Below, piece after piece: positions 6,715 to 14,661 of a DNA stretch of 64,000 nt. The stretch lies in the NCBI RefSeq assembly GCF_040548735.1, contig NZ_JBEPSD010000002.1, positions 372,001 to 436,000 on the forward strand, written 5' to 3'. Position 1 is the first letter of the stretch, and each line of letters begins with the position of its first letter. A program made the translations under genes and the position numbers. The stretch is from Rhodanobacter soli (GTDB lineage Bacteria > Pseudomonadota > Gammaproteobacteria > Xanthomonadales > Rhodanobacteraceae). The notes below the pieces were generated by a model. The model had not been told where the DNA came from. It ran no database searches and was given only the letters and a program-made list of their open reading frames with translations.

Positions 6715-7155
6715 TCAGGCGTACAGACCTTCAGGGCCGCGCGCGGCTTCTCTTATTTCCACTTCTTCCGACAACACTACGGCAGCCTTTTCAAGGAGCT
6801 TGAAATCTACGTGGTGGAATGGATAAGCCTCTGCATGCTTGCGTAGCTCGTCCATGACTATGCCTAACGCAAGGGTGTATGCGATTTGCATGTGCTCGGT
6901 GCCTTCGCGGCGTTCCGCTAGGATGCCGAAGGCCAAGGCGAAAGCCGCAACAGCGGCCTTGTGCGGCTTGGGGCCTGTTTTTCCTTCAAACATGCCCGGA
7001 TTGATCGCCCAGGCATTCGCCACCAGACGGTTGGATACAGCGAGCGGGCTAAGCTCGACAATCCCGTGTGTTACCTGCTGCTCAAGTAACCCTTGAATGA
7101 TGGAGGCTGCCTGCGCCTTGCTCCATGTGCTGCTCACTGCCCCGAATAAGCCCAC
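6715..7155 (-). CDS. Hypothetical 146-aa element protein
   Basis: All-helical soluble protein: MGLFGAVSSTWSKAQAASII at the start, a conserved-looking KTGPKPHKAAVAAFALAFGIL (about 59-79) and an acidic C-terminus. Not recognised. It is bracketed by a palindromic operator-like site upstream (7229-7244) and a terminator downstream (6598-6619), so it is an independent, probably regulated transcription unit. Confidence 0.6.
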   Translation of the reverse strand: MGLFGAVSSTWSKAQAASIIQGLLEQQVTHGIVELSPLAVSNRLVANAWAINPGMFEGKTGPKPHKAAVAAFALAFGILAERREGTEHMQIAYTLALGIVMDELRKHAEAYPFHHVDFKLLEKAAVVLSEEVEIREAARGPEGLYA

Positions 7156-7228
7156 GACTGCTCCTTGTGATGTCCTCTGTCGGGTGATGGTAGCGCGGGC
7201 AGGTGTGGAACGTGCGCGCCGCCCCGTA

Positions 7229-7244
7229 CTGTCGAAAACGACAG
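7229..7244. promoter_or_regulatory. CTGT-N8-ACAG palindrome (SOS-box-like operator)
   Basis: CTGTCG-AAAA-CGACAG, a perfect 6-bp inverted repeat, 74 bases upstream of the 146-aa gene on the minus strand. It fits the enterobacterial LexA box CTGT-N8-ACAG; many Xanthomonadales LexA proteins use a different box, so a phage repressor operator is equally likely. Confidence 0.45.
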
Positions 7245-7272
7245 ATCAGAACAGACAGACAGCAAACACGCG

Positions 7273-7288
7273 GAGGGCTACGGCCCTC
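7273..7288 (-). other. Hairpin at the integrase stop codon
   Basis: GAGGGC-TACG-GCCCTC overlaps the integrase TGA. There is no T-run after it on the minus strand, so it may stabilise the 3' end rather than terminate by itself. Confidence 0.4.
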
Positions 7289-8516
7289 ACGCTTTCCGCT
7301 TGAACGCCACGACCTTCGCGCCGCTACGCAGACCGTCCAGATAATCAGCCCATGCCTGCATCATGCGGGTGCGCTCATCCAGATACTGCGCCGCGTATGT
7401 GTAAGCTGCGCGCACCTTGTTCGATTCCGCGTGCGCTAGCTGTCGTTCAATGGCGTCAGCGTTCCAGCCCATCTCGTTGAGCCGCGTTGCCGCCATGCTG
7501 CGGAAGCCGTGGCCGGTCATGTCGGCCTTGTCGTAACCCATGCGCCGCAGGGCTTGATTGACGGTGTTCTCGCTCATCGGTCGGCCGGTCTTGCCGATGG
7601 CAGGGAAGACCAGCGTACCGTCACCGGTCAGCGGGTGAAGATCGCGCAACACTTCGACTGCCTGCGTCGATAGCGGGACAAGGTGCGCAGCCTTCATCTT
7701 CATACGGGGCGCAGGGATGCGCCAGATAGCGCCGTCTAGATCGAACTCCGACCATTCGGCCTTGCGCAGTTCACCCGGCCGCACAAACACCAGCGGAGCC
7801 AGCTTCAACGCGGTCAGTGTCGTGAGCCGTCCCGTATATCCGTCAATGGCCCGCAGTAGCCCGCCGATCCGTACGGGATCAGTCAAGGCCGCGCGATGAG
7901 TCGGGGTGGGCGTGGTGAACAGACCGCGAAGGGGCGCCGTTGGATCAATCTCCGCCTTGCCCTCCAGCACTGCCCAGCGGAACACTTGCCCGGCCGTGAT
8001 CTTTGTCCGGCTGGCTGTCTCTGCCTTGCCGCTGTCTTCGATGGGGCGCAGAACCTCCCGCAGTTCCTTTGGGGTGACCTCGGAAATGGGGCGACTGCCG
8101 ATGGTGGGGAACAGGTACGTTTCCAGCCGCCAGCGGTCTTTGGCAATGGTGGTGGCAGCGGTGTCTCCGCTGGCTTCGCGCTTCTTCAGCCATGCGAGGG
8201 CGACCGCCTCGAAGGTGTCCAAGGTCAACGCCGCAGCTACGGCTTGCGCAACCTTGGCGGCTGCGCGTGCTTCGCCGGGATCGGTGCCGTTCGCCAGTAG
8301 CCTGCGGGCATCCTCACGGCGCTGGCGGGCATCGGCAAGGGTCACGGTCGGATACACGCCAAGCGCCAACGTCTTCTGCTTTCCGCCGTGCCTGTAATTC
8401 ATCCGCCAGTACCGTGCGCCGTCCGGCTTCAGTAGCAGATACATGCCGCCGCCGTCAGTGAGCTTCAGCGGGCGGGTTGCGGGCTTGGTCTTGCGGATGG
8501 CGGTATCGGTCAGCAT
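7287..8516 (-). CDS. P4/IntA-type tyrosine integrase
   Basis: 409 aa from the start MLTDTAIRK at 8516, chosen because it begins the DUF4102 domain; the frame extends to 8654 but that part is low-complexity. N-terminal DUF4102 arm-binding domain about 1-90 (DGGGMYLLLKPDGARYWRMN), SAM-like core-binding domain about 98-200, catalytic domain about 210-390. Catalytic residues seen: R246 (RPGELR), H336 and R339 (HGFR), H362 (LAHAE) and Y372 (AYTYAAQYLDER), followed by MMQAWADYLD typical of this group. Full length and apparently functional. It lies next to tRNA-Leu and is separated from it by candidate arm sites. Confidence 0.95.
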   Translation of the reverse strand: MLTDTAIRKTKPATRPLKLTDGGGMYLLLKPDGARYWRMNYRHGGKQKTLALGVYPTVTLADARQRREDARRLLANGTDPGEARAAAKVAQAVAAALTLDTFEAVALAWLKKREASGDTAATTIAKDRWRLETYLFPTIGSRPISEVTPKELREVLRPIEDSGKAETASRTKITAGQVFRWAVLEGKAEIDPTAPLRGLFTTPTPTHRAALTDPVRIGGLLRAIDGYTGRLTTLTALKLAPLVFVRPGELRKAEWSEFDLDGAIWRIPAPRMKMKAAHLVPLSTQAVEVLRDLHPLTGDGTLVFPAIGKTGRPMSENTVNQALRRMGYDKADMTGHGFRSMAATRLNEMGWNADAIERQLAHAESNKVRAAYTYAAQYLDERTRMMQAWADYLDGLRSGAKVVAFKRKA

Positions 8517-8542
8517 CGGTGCTGCTCCTGCTGGTACTTCTG

Positions 8543-8655
8543 GTTGGTATCTGTCGGCTGCTCCAGGCGCGCGTGGTGGGCGTGGTGGGCGCCTGCGGCC
8601 TGTCTGCGGCGCCATGCTGCCACAGGTACCAACGGAAATACCAACAGATACCAAC
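8543..8655. promoter_or_regulatory. Cluster of TACCAAC motifs: candidate integrase/Xis arm sites
   Basis: TACCAAC occurs at 8627, 8639 and 8649 in direct orientation and inverted (GTTGGTA) at 8543, between the integrase start and the tRNA att site. The same 7-mer occurs near the left end (1079-1085, and inverted at 1013-1019). Short repeats placed like this near both att copies resemble arm-type integrase binding sites. Confidence 0.5.
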
Positions 8656-8704
8656 GGATTCCCTGCTACCGGATGGAACTAGTTGGGACACGTCAGGCAT
8701 GAAA

Positions 8705-8726
8705 AAGCCCGCTGTTATGCGGGCTT
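8705..8726 (-). terminator. Element-supplied terminator for tRNA-Leu
   Basis: AAGCCCGC / GCGGGCTT stem with a 6-nt loop; on the minus strand it is followed by five Ts. It lies 45 bases after the tRNA-Leu 3' end, in element DNA, and so replaces the terminator that the tRNA lost on integration. Confidence 0.75.
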
Positions 8727-8770
8727 CGGGTGTTTCACGGGTCTCGGTGGTGTTGCCTGAAACCCTCAAT

Positions 8771-8856
8771 TGGTACCGGTGAGAGGACTCGAACCTCCAC
8801 TGTGTCACCACAAGCGGATTTTGAGTCCGCCGCGTCTACCATTCCGCCACACCGGC
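8771..8856 (-). tRNA. tRNA-Leu (CAA)
   Basis: 86 nt including encoded CCA. Acceptor stem GCCGGTG / CACCGGT (one G-U), discriminator A, anticodon stem GCGGA / TCCGC with loop CTCAAAA giving anticodon CAA, a long class-II variable arm, and T-arm with GGTTCGAGTCC. Its 3' half contains the att core of the adjacent element. Confidence 0.97.
8777..8792. repeat. att site, right end (within tRNA-Leu)
   Basis: Same 16-bp core as the left copy, lying in the T-arm and acceptor 3' strand of tRNA-Leu, so integration regenerates an intact tRNA. This is the usual target for P4-type integrases. Confidence 0.85.
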
Positions 8857-8871
8857 ATGTGTGAGCAGGGG

Positions 8872-8900
8872 ATTATGCCGGGTTCAGTGCACGCGGTCGA
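8872..8900 (-). promoter_or_regulatory. Candidate sigma-70 promoter for tRNA-Leu
   Basis: Minus-strand -35 TCGACC (8900-8895), 17-bp spacer, -10 CATAAT (8877-8872). Transcription would begin a few bases before the tRNA 5' end. It lies inside the 3' end of the downstream-facing cysteine dioxygenase gene. Confidence 0.5.
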
Positions 8901-9465
8901 GACCCAGCTGGCGCACGTCGCGGCCGTACCAGCGGTCTTCCGGCAGCGGCTGGAACACCGAGCAGCGGGTCATCGGGCCGGAATAGATGTGCAGGCTGAC
9001 GGTGACCGCGCTGTCGCTGGGGTTGCGGATGCTGTGGTATTCGTGCGGCGGGATCAGGCTGCCGGCCGAGCCGGCGCCGGCCTGGATCGAGCCCACCGGC
9101 TGGAAGCAGTAGCGCTGCGCGTCGTGTTCCAGCAATTCGTACTGCACGATCTCCAGCGCCCCGTTCCACACGCCCTCGACGCACCACATGCCGTCGTGGT
9201 CGTGGATCGGCGTGCCTTGGCCCGGCCCCCAGGTCATCGCCACCACGCAGTAGCCGTGCTCCTCGCTGCGGTACAGCTCGCGGCGGGCGTAGTGTTCGGC
9301 GTTCGCTTCGAACACGCAGTCGGGCAGGGTGACCGCATTCTCGCGGATCAGCTTGCACAGGCTGTTGCGCAGGCTGTCGGTGAGTTCGTGGGTGGTCGGC
9401 TTGGCCACGGCGGCGTCGATCGCGTCGATCAGGGTGCGGCTGCCGGGGAAATCCAGGGTAAGCAT
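8884..9465 (-). CDS. Cysteine dioxygenase-family (cupin) protein
   Basis: 193 aa, standard size for bacterial thiol dioxygenases, which add O2 to a thiol (cysteine or 3-mercaptopropionate) to give the sulfinate. The cupin iron site is seen as H88-x-H90 (PIHDHDGMW) and H144 (EYHSIRN). Cys95 lies five residues after H90 and Tyr161 lies in LHIYSGP, the positions that form the Cys-Tyr cofactor in mammalian cysteine dioxygenase; many bacterial members lack the Cys. The neighbour is a gene for the first committed step of cysteine synthesis, consistent with a role in cysteine homeostasis. Substrate preference cannot be read from sequence alone. Confidence 0.85.
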   Translation of the reverse strand: MLTLDFPGSRTLIDAIDAAVAKPTTHELTDSLRNSLCKLIRENAVTLPDCVFEANAEHYARRELYRSEEHGYCVVAMTWGPGQGTPIHDHDGMWCVEGVWNGALEIVQYELLEHDAQRYCFQPVGSIQAGAGSAGSLIPPHEYHSIRNPSDSAVTVSLHIYSGPMTRCSVFQPLPEDRWYGRDVRQLGLDRVH

Positions 9466-9514
9466 GATGATCTCGGTGTGATGCGTGATGCGGCTTATCT
9501 TAGCAGCGCCGCCT

Positions 9515-10639
9515 TCATGCGGCCGCCAGCCTGTTCAGGAAGCCGCCGATCGCGCGGCTGTAGTTGTCGATGTCGACCAGGAACGCGTCGTGGCCCTGCG
9601 GCGAATTCAGCGCCACGAATTCCACCTTGGCGCCGGCCGCTTGCAGGCCTTCGGCGATCTGTTCCTGCTGCTGCAGCGGGAACAGGATGTCGGTGCTCAC
9701 GCCGATCACCATGGCCTGCTCGATGCGGATGCGCTTGAGCCCCTCCAGCACGCTGCCATGGCCGTATTCGGCGATGTCGAACCAGTCGCTGGCGCGCGAC
9801 AGGTAAAGGTAGCTGTTCGGGTCGAAGTGGCGCACGAAACGCTGGGCGTGGCCTTCAAGGTAGGACTCGACCTGGAACTCGCGGCCGAACGGCTCGTCCT
9901 CGCGCTGCTCGGGATCGAGCCGGATCCGCGCGAAGCGGCCGTTCCATTCCATCGCCGAGCGATAGGTAATCACGCCGAGCTTGCGCGCGATGCTCATGCC
10001 GATGTCGGGGTAGCTGCCGCCTTCTTCGGCGTCGATGTCGTAGCGGCCTTCGTTCCAGTGCGGGTCGAGCCGGATCGCCTCGCGCTGCAGCGAGCGGATC
10101 GCGATCGCGAACGGCTGCGCTTGCGGCGCGGTGTCCACGCTGATGTGCGCGCGTACGCTGCCCGGGTGCAGCAGCATGTAGGCCAGCGCGCTCATGCCAC
10201 CCATCGAGCAGCCGATCAGGCAGGCCAGCTGGCTGATGCCGAGGCTGCTGGCGACGCCGTGCGCGGCGTTGGCGACGTCTTCCAGCGCGAGTTCGGGAAA
10301 CGCCAGCCGGTACGGCTCGCCGCTGGCCGGGTCGATCGAGGCGGGACAGGTCGAGCCCTTGTCGCTGCCCAGTGAGTTCACACAGATCACGAACCAGCGC
10401 GTGGTGTCGATCGCCTTGCCGGGACCGGCCATGCCTTCCCACCAGCCGGGCGAGGGATCTTCCGCGCAGGAGGCCATGTGCGCACTGGGCGACAGGCCGG
10501 TGAGCACCAGCACGGCGTTGTCGCGGGCGGCGTTCAACGTACCCCAGGTTTCATAGGCGACGTGCGCGCCGCGCAATTCGCCGCCGCGCTTCATCGGGAA
10601 CGGCGAGGGCAGGGCGAAATAGCGGCGCGCGTCGCCCAT
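9515..10639 (-). CDS. metX: MetX-family O-succinyltransferase (likely serine O-succinyltransferase)
   Basis: 374-aa alpha/beta hydrolase. Nucleophile S145 in GCSMGG, with D317 (GVSTDILFP) and H350 (SPQGHDAF) completing the triad. Sequence blocks FALPSPFPMKRGGELRGA, VTGLSPSAH-like LTGLSPSAH, PGWWEGMAGPGKAIDT and FQVESYLEGHAQRFVR match the Xanthomonas MetX homologue shown to be serine O-succinyltransferase (cysteine synthesis via O-succinylserine), rather than classical homoserine O-acetyltransferases. I infer the same activity; homoserine O-succinyltransferase is the alternative. The ATG is 2 bases after the ccmI stop, so it is the last gene of the ccm operon by position. Confidence 0.85.
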   Translation of the reverse strand: MGDARRYFALPSPFPMKRGGELRGAHVAYETWGTLNAARDNAVLVLTGLSPSAHMASCAEDPSPGWWEGMAGPGKAIDTTRWFVICVNSLGSDKGSTCPASIDPASGEPYRLAFPELALEDVANAAHGVASSLGISQLACLIGCSMGGMSALAYMLLHPGSVRAHISVDTAPQAQPFAIAIRSLQREAIRLDPHWNEGRYDIDAEEGGSYPDIGMSIARKLGVITYRSAMEWNGRFARIRLDPEQREDEPFGREFQVESYLEGHAQRFVRHFDPNSYLYLSRASDWFDIAEYGHGSVLEGLKRIRIEQAMVIGVSTDILFPLQQQEQIAEGLQAAGAKVEFVALNSPQGHDAFLVDIDNYSRAIGGFLNRLAAA

Positions 10640-10641
10640 GG

Positions 10642-11694
10642 TCAATGCACCTTGTCGATGCTGATCTTCACCGGCGTCTTGCGGTCCACCGCGACCACGC
10701 CGGCATCGCCTTCCAGGTCGCCGGGCTGGGCGACCGGCTGGCCGCTGTGGCTGATCCGCGCGCCGACGAAGACGCGCTCGACCGAGGACAACTTGAACGC
10801 CGGCGTCATCGCCATCGCGTCGTTCAGCGTGACGGTGGTGGGCAACTGGGCGGGATCGAGCTTGGCCACGGCCAGCGGCATCGGCGGCCCGTTCTCCGCA
10901 CGGGCGTAGACGAACAAGGTATCGCCGGGGGCGAGCTTGTTCTTGAGTGCCGGCGCCAGCGCTACCTGCACCTGCAGGGTGGCGCCTTGCGGGGCGGCAG
11001 TGGCGGCGCTGCTGGACGCAGCGGCGGGTGCGCCGCCGGCACGGGCGTCGGCCACGGCGATCTGTTCGGCGACGGCCTTGGCCACGTTCGAGCCCGGCTC
11101 CAGCTGCGGCTGCAGCAGGCGCCAGGTGGCGGCGGCCTCGCGGTATTCGCCGCGCTGGAAGTTGCCGATGCCGAGCAGCCACAGGCCGCGCTGGCTGTCC
11201 GGATGCAGCTGCACGGCGCGCTTGAGCAGCTCCAGCGCGCGGCCTTCGATGCGATGGTCGCTGCGCGTCATCGAGTCGTTCTCGGCCCAGCCGACCATCG
11301 CCTCGGCGTTGTTCGGGGCCAGCTTCAACACTTGATCGAACGCATCGCGCGCCTCGGCTGGCTGGCGCAGCATGCTGCTAGTCTGGGCCAGCAGCATCCA
11401 GCCCTGCAGATCGTCCGGTTGCTGTTGCAGATGCGTGCGCAACTCGGCGAGTGCCTGCTGCATGCTGATCGGCGCGGCGGCCGCGGCGGTCACCCCGTTC
11501 AACGCGGCCGGCGTGCCCACCAGCAGGTACAGCGCGCCGGTGCCCAGCGGCAGCACGAGCGCGATCAACAGGGTCACGGCGAATACGCCGCGTGGCCGGC
11601 CAGACTGGCGGCCCTGGCGCACCAGCGGCAGCAACAACACGGCCAGCGCCACAGCGACCATCGCGGCGGCGGCAATGAAAAAAGCGGTCTTCAC
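10642..11694 (-). CDS. ccmI: Cytochrome c maturation protein CcmI (TPR)
   Basis: 350 aa. Two N-terminal membrane segments (about 3-24 and 37-60) followed by TPR repeats (about 82-200: LAELRTHLQQQPDDLQGWMLL, then AEARDAFDQVLKLAPNNAEA) and a C-terminal periplasmic beta domain. CcmI chaperones apocytochrome c and delivers it to the CcmFH haem lyase. It overlaps ccmH by 4 bases. Confidence 0.9.
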   Translation of the reverse strand: MKTAFFIAAAAMVAVALAVLLLPLVRQGRQSGRPRGVFAVTLLIALVLPLGTGALYLLVGTPAALNGVTAAAAAPISMQQALAELRTHLQQQPDDLQGWMLLAQTSSMLRQPAEARDAFDQVLKLAPNNAEAMVGWAENDSMTRSDHRIEGRALELLKRAVQLHPDSQRGLWLLGIGNFQRGEYREAAATWRLLQPQLEPGSNVAKAVAEQIAVADARAGGAPAAASSSAATAAPQGATLQVQVALAPALKNKLAPGDTLFVYARAENGPPMPLAVAKLDPAQLPTTVTLNDAMAMTPAFKLSSVERVFVGARISHSGQPVAQPGDLEGDAGVVAVDRKTPVKISIDKVH

Positions 11695-12137
11695 CAGTCG
11701 TCCCCGTTGTCGGTCGGTGCTTCAGTGGCGGTACTGCCGGTGCGGCTGCGTTTGCGGATCGCCACCAGCACCACGCCGGCGCCGCCGAGCAGGATCAGCA
11801 GCGGGCCGAACCACAGCAGCCAGGTACCCGGCGTCAGCGGCGGGTCGTACAGCACGAACCTGGAATAGCGCGCGACCAGGTACTGCTTGATCTCCTCGTC
11901 GCTCCTGCCTTGCTGCATCATCTGGAAGATCTGGTTGCGCAGGTCGCGCGCAATCGGCGCGTTGGAATCGGCCAGCGTCTCGTTCTGGCACATCGGGCAG
12001 CGCAACTGGTGGGTCAGGTGCTGGAAGCGCAGTTCCTGGGCGTGGTCCTTGAACGGCATCGGCTCGATCGCCTGCGCGTGCGCGACGCCGGCAAACGTGA
12101 GCAACGCCACGAACAGCATCTGCAGGAGCAGCCGCAT
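11691..12137 (-). CDS. ccmH: Cytochrome c maturation protein CcmH
   Basis: 148 aa. Signal sequence 1-21, the redox motif RCPMCQN (C47, C50), a helical bundle to about 105, then a C-terminal membrane anchor (about 105-127). CcmH keeps the apocytochrome CXXCH cysteines reduced for haem attachment. The start ATG shares one base with the ccmG stop (TGATG). It is the short form, with the TPR part encoded separately as ccmI. Confidence 0.93.
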   Translation of the reverse strand: MRLLLQMLFVALLTFAGVAHAQAIEPMPFKDHAQELRFQHLTHQLRCPMCQNETLADSNAPIARDLRNQIFQMMQQGRSDEEIKQYLVARYSRFVLYDPPLTPGTWLLWFGPLLILLGGAGVVLVAIRKRSRTGSTATEAPTDNGDDW

Positions 12138-12679
12138 CACGGCGCCTCCTTCAGCATCGCCGCGATCGCCGGCTTGAGTTCCTTCGCCACCACCTCGGGT
12201 GTCAGCGGGCCGATGTGCTTGTAGCGGATCACGCCCTTCGCATCGATCAGGAAGCTTTCCGGCGCGCCGTACACGCCGAAGTCGATCGCGGTGTGGCCCG
12301 GTTCGTCGGCGATCAGCAGGTCGTACGGGTTGCCGTGTTTCGCCAGCCAGCCCTTGGCGTCGTCCGGCGCGTCCTTGTAGTTGTAGCCGACCAGCTGCAC
12401 GCCCAGGGTCGGGCCTTCGGCGGTCAGCACCGGGTGTTCCACGCCGCACTCGATGCACCAGCTGGCAAACACGTTGAGCAGGTAAGGCTTGCCCAGCAGG
12501 TCGGCCTTGCTGACCATCCGGGTCGGCTCGTACAGCTGGGGCAGGTTGAACGTGGGCGCCGGCTTGTCCAGCAGCGGCGACGGGATCGCGTTCGGGTCAT
12601 GCTGGGTGTTCCACCAGATGCCGAAGCCGAACAATCCCACCAGCAGCATGAAACCGATGAACGGAAGCAGGCGACTCAT
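12137..12679 (-). CDS. ccmG: Thiol:disulfide oxidoreductase CcmG/DsbE
   Basis: 180 aa. N-terminal membrane anchor (about 5-24) and a periplasmic thioredoxin fold with active site WCIEC (C75, C78) and the family's acidic insert (VGYNYKDAPDDAKGWL) and cis-Pro region GAPESFLID. It passes reductant to CcmH and apocytochrome c. Overlaps ccmF by 4 bases (ATGA). Confidence 0.93.
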   Translation of the reverse strand: MSRLLPFIGFMLLVGLFGFGIWWNTQHDPNAIPSPLLDKPAPTFNLPQLYEPTRMVSKADLLGKPYLLNVFASWCIECGVEHPVLTAEGPTLGVQLVGYNYKDAPDDAKGWLAKHGNPYDLLIADEPGHTAIDFGVYGAPESFLIDAKGVIRYKHIGPLTPEVVAKELKPAIAAMLKEAP

Positions 12680-14661
12680 GCGCGCGTTTCCTGTATCTGC
12701 AGGCCGTCGGCAGCTTCGGCGCCGGCTTCGGCCTTGGCGCTGCGCTTGATGCGGAAGCGCTTGTCGGTGGCGCAGACCAGGCCGCCCAGCATCATCAGCA
12801 GGCCGCCGGCCCAGATCCAGCGGATGAACGGCTTGTAGTACAGCCGCAGCGCCCAGGCGCCCTCGATGTTGTTCGCGTCCATCGGCTCGCCCAGCGCCAC
12901 GTAGAGATCGCGGGTGACGCCGGCGTCCACCGCGGATTCCGTCTGCACCTGGCCGCGCGGGTAGGTGCGCTTCTGCGGGTGCATCACGGTGGTCTCGCTA
13001 CCGTTGCGGGTGACCGTGACCACGCCCTGGTCGGCGGTCCAGTTCGGCCCCGTCGTGTGGTGCACGCCGTCGAAGCGGAAGTCGTAGTTGCCGATGTGCT
13101 GGGTCTCGCCCGGCGCCATGCGCACGTCGCGGGTCACGCTGAGCGACTCGGACAACAGCACGCCGGCCACGAACACGCCCACGCCCAGGTGCGCCAGCAG
13201 CATGCCGGCCATCTCGGCCGGGTAACGGCGGCCGCGCGGCATCTCACGCCAGCGCTTGAGCGCGTACAGCAGTACGCCAACGGTGAGCCAGACCAGCGCC
13301 GCTACGCCGGCAATCGCCTTGGGCTGGCCGTCGACGAAGAACGCCGCCACGATCGCGCAGGCTGCCGCGGCGATGCCGGCACGCAGCAGTAACTGCTTCA
13401 GCACGGGCGCGTCGCCCTTGCCCCAGCGCAGGAACGGGCCGAACGGCAGCAACAGCACCACCGGCAGCATCAGCAGCGGGAACAGGAAGCCGAAGTAGGG
13501 CGGGCCGACCGAGATCCGGCCCAGGTTCAGCGCGTCGCCGATCAGCGGGAACAGCGTGCCCAGCAGCACCATCGCCGCGGCCACCGCGAACATCAGGTTG
13601 CTGATCAGCAGCGCGGTCTCGCGCGATACGACCTTGAACGACTTGCCGCCGAGCACCTTCGGTGCGCGCAGCGCGTACAGCAGCAGCGAGCCGCCGACTA
13701 CGATGGTGAGGAAGGCCAGAATGAATACGCCGCGGCGCGGATCGGAGGCGAACGCATGTACCGAGGTGAGCACACCCGAACGCACCAGGAAGGTGCCAAG
13801 CAGGGACAGCGAGAACGCGAAGATCGACAGCAGGATCGTCCACGCGCGCAGCGAGCCGCGCTTCTCGGTGACCGCTTGCGCGTGGATCAGCGCCACGCCG
13901 ACCAGCCACGGCATGAAACTGGCGTTCTCCACCGGATCCCAGAACCACCAGCCACCCCAGCCCAGTTCGGCATACGCCCACCAGCTACCGGCGACGATGC
14001 CGCAGGTGAGGAAGGCCCAGGCGACGTTCGTCCACGGTCGCGCCCAGCGTACCCACGCCTGCTCCAGCTCGCCGCCGAGCAGGGCGGCGATCGAGAACGC
14101 GAACGCCACCGAGAAGCCGACGTAACCCATGTACAGCATCGGCGGGTGGAAGGTCATGCCCGGGTCCTGCAGTACCGGGTTGAGATCCGCGCCGTCGCCG
14201 GGCATCGGCAGCAGCCGCCCGAACGGATTGGAGGTGAAGATGATGAAGGCGAGGAAGCCCACCGCGATCAGGCCCATCACCGCGATCACGCGCGAGGCGA
14301 ACACCTCGGGCAGCTTCTGGCTGAACGCGGCCAGCGCCACCGTCCACACGTTGAGGATCAGGATCCACAGCAGCAGCGAACCCTCGTGCGCGCCCCATAC
14401 CGCGGCGATGCGGTAGTACCACGGCAGCGCCAGGTTCGAGTTGTCGGCCACGTACTGCACCGAGAAGTCGAAACGCAGGAACGCCCAGGCCAGGATGCCG
14501 AACGCCATGGCGACGAACACCGCCTGACCCGCCGCAGCCGGGCGCGCCACCGCCATCAGCGCGCGATTGCCGCGCCACGCGCCGACCAGCGGCAAGACGC
14601 TCTGCGCCAGCGCCAGCAGCATGGCAAGGATCAACGCGAGCTGGCCGAGTTCGGGGGTCAT
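12676..14661 (-). CDS. ccmF: Haem lyase subunit CcmF
   Basis: 661 aa, full length. Multi-spanning membrane protein with the WWD domain of haem-handling proteins ([25 protein letters not shown] block, about 232-250) and conserved histidines of the family (for example in [11 protein letters not shown] and [11 protein letters not shown]). Together with CcmH and CcmI it attaches haem delivered by CcmE to apocytochrome c in the periplasm. Overlaps ccmE and ccmG by 4 bases each. Confidence 0.95.
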   Translation of the reverse strand: MTPELGQLALILAMLLALAQSVLPLVGAWRGNRALMAVARPAAAGQAVFVAMAFGILAWAFLRFDFSVQYVADNSNLALPWYYRIAAVWGAHEGSLLLWILILNVWTVALAAFSQKLPEVFASRVIAVMGLIAVGFLAFIIFTSNPFGRLLPMPGDGADLNPVLQDPGMTFHPPMLYMGYVGFSVAFAFSIAALLGGELEQAWVRWARPWTNVAWAFLTCGIVAGSWWAYAELGWGGWWFWDPVENASFMPWLVGVALIHAQAVTEKRGSLRAWTILLSIFAFSLSLLGTFLVRSGVLTSVHAFASDPRRGVFILAFLTIVVGGSLLLYALRAPKVLGGKSFKVVSRETALLISNLMFAVAAAMVLLGTLFPLIGDALNLGRISVGPPYFGFLFPLLMLPVVLLLPFGPFLRWGKGDAPVLKQLLLRAGIAAAACAIVAAFFVDGQPKAIAGVAALVWLTVGVLLYALKRWREMPRGRRYPAEMAGMLLAHLGVGVFVAGVLLSESLSVTRDVRMAPGETQHIGNYDFRFDGVHHTTGPNWTADQGVVTVTRNGSETTVMHPQKRTYPRGQVQTESAVDAGVTRDLYVALGEPMDANNIEGAWALRLYYKPFIRWIWAGGLLMMLGGLVCATDKRFRIKRSAKAEAGAEAADGLQIQETRA

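Larger units (their letters stand above)
1020..8792. mobile_element. Integrated satellite/prophage-like element in tRNA-Leu(CAA)
   Basis: The element is bounded by a 16-bp direct repeat CGGTGAGAGGACTCGA at 1020-1035 and 8777-8792. The right copy is part of the T-arm/acceptor 3' half of an intact tRNA-Leu; the left copy is the displaced original fragment, still preceded by TGGTAC. A tyrosine integrase lies next to the tRNA copy. Cargo, almost all on the minus strand: AlpA-like regulator, T7 gp14-like and gp13-like proteins, HNH/AP2-like protein, ParB-like protein, small unknown ORFs, one plus-strand DUF6232-like membrane protein, and a repeat array. No capsid, terminase, portal, polymerase or lysis genes are visible. 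All genes appear intact, which favours a compact satellite over a randomly decayed prophage, but this is inference. Confidence 0.85.
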
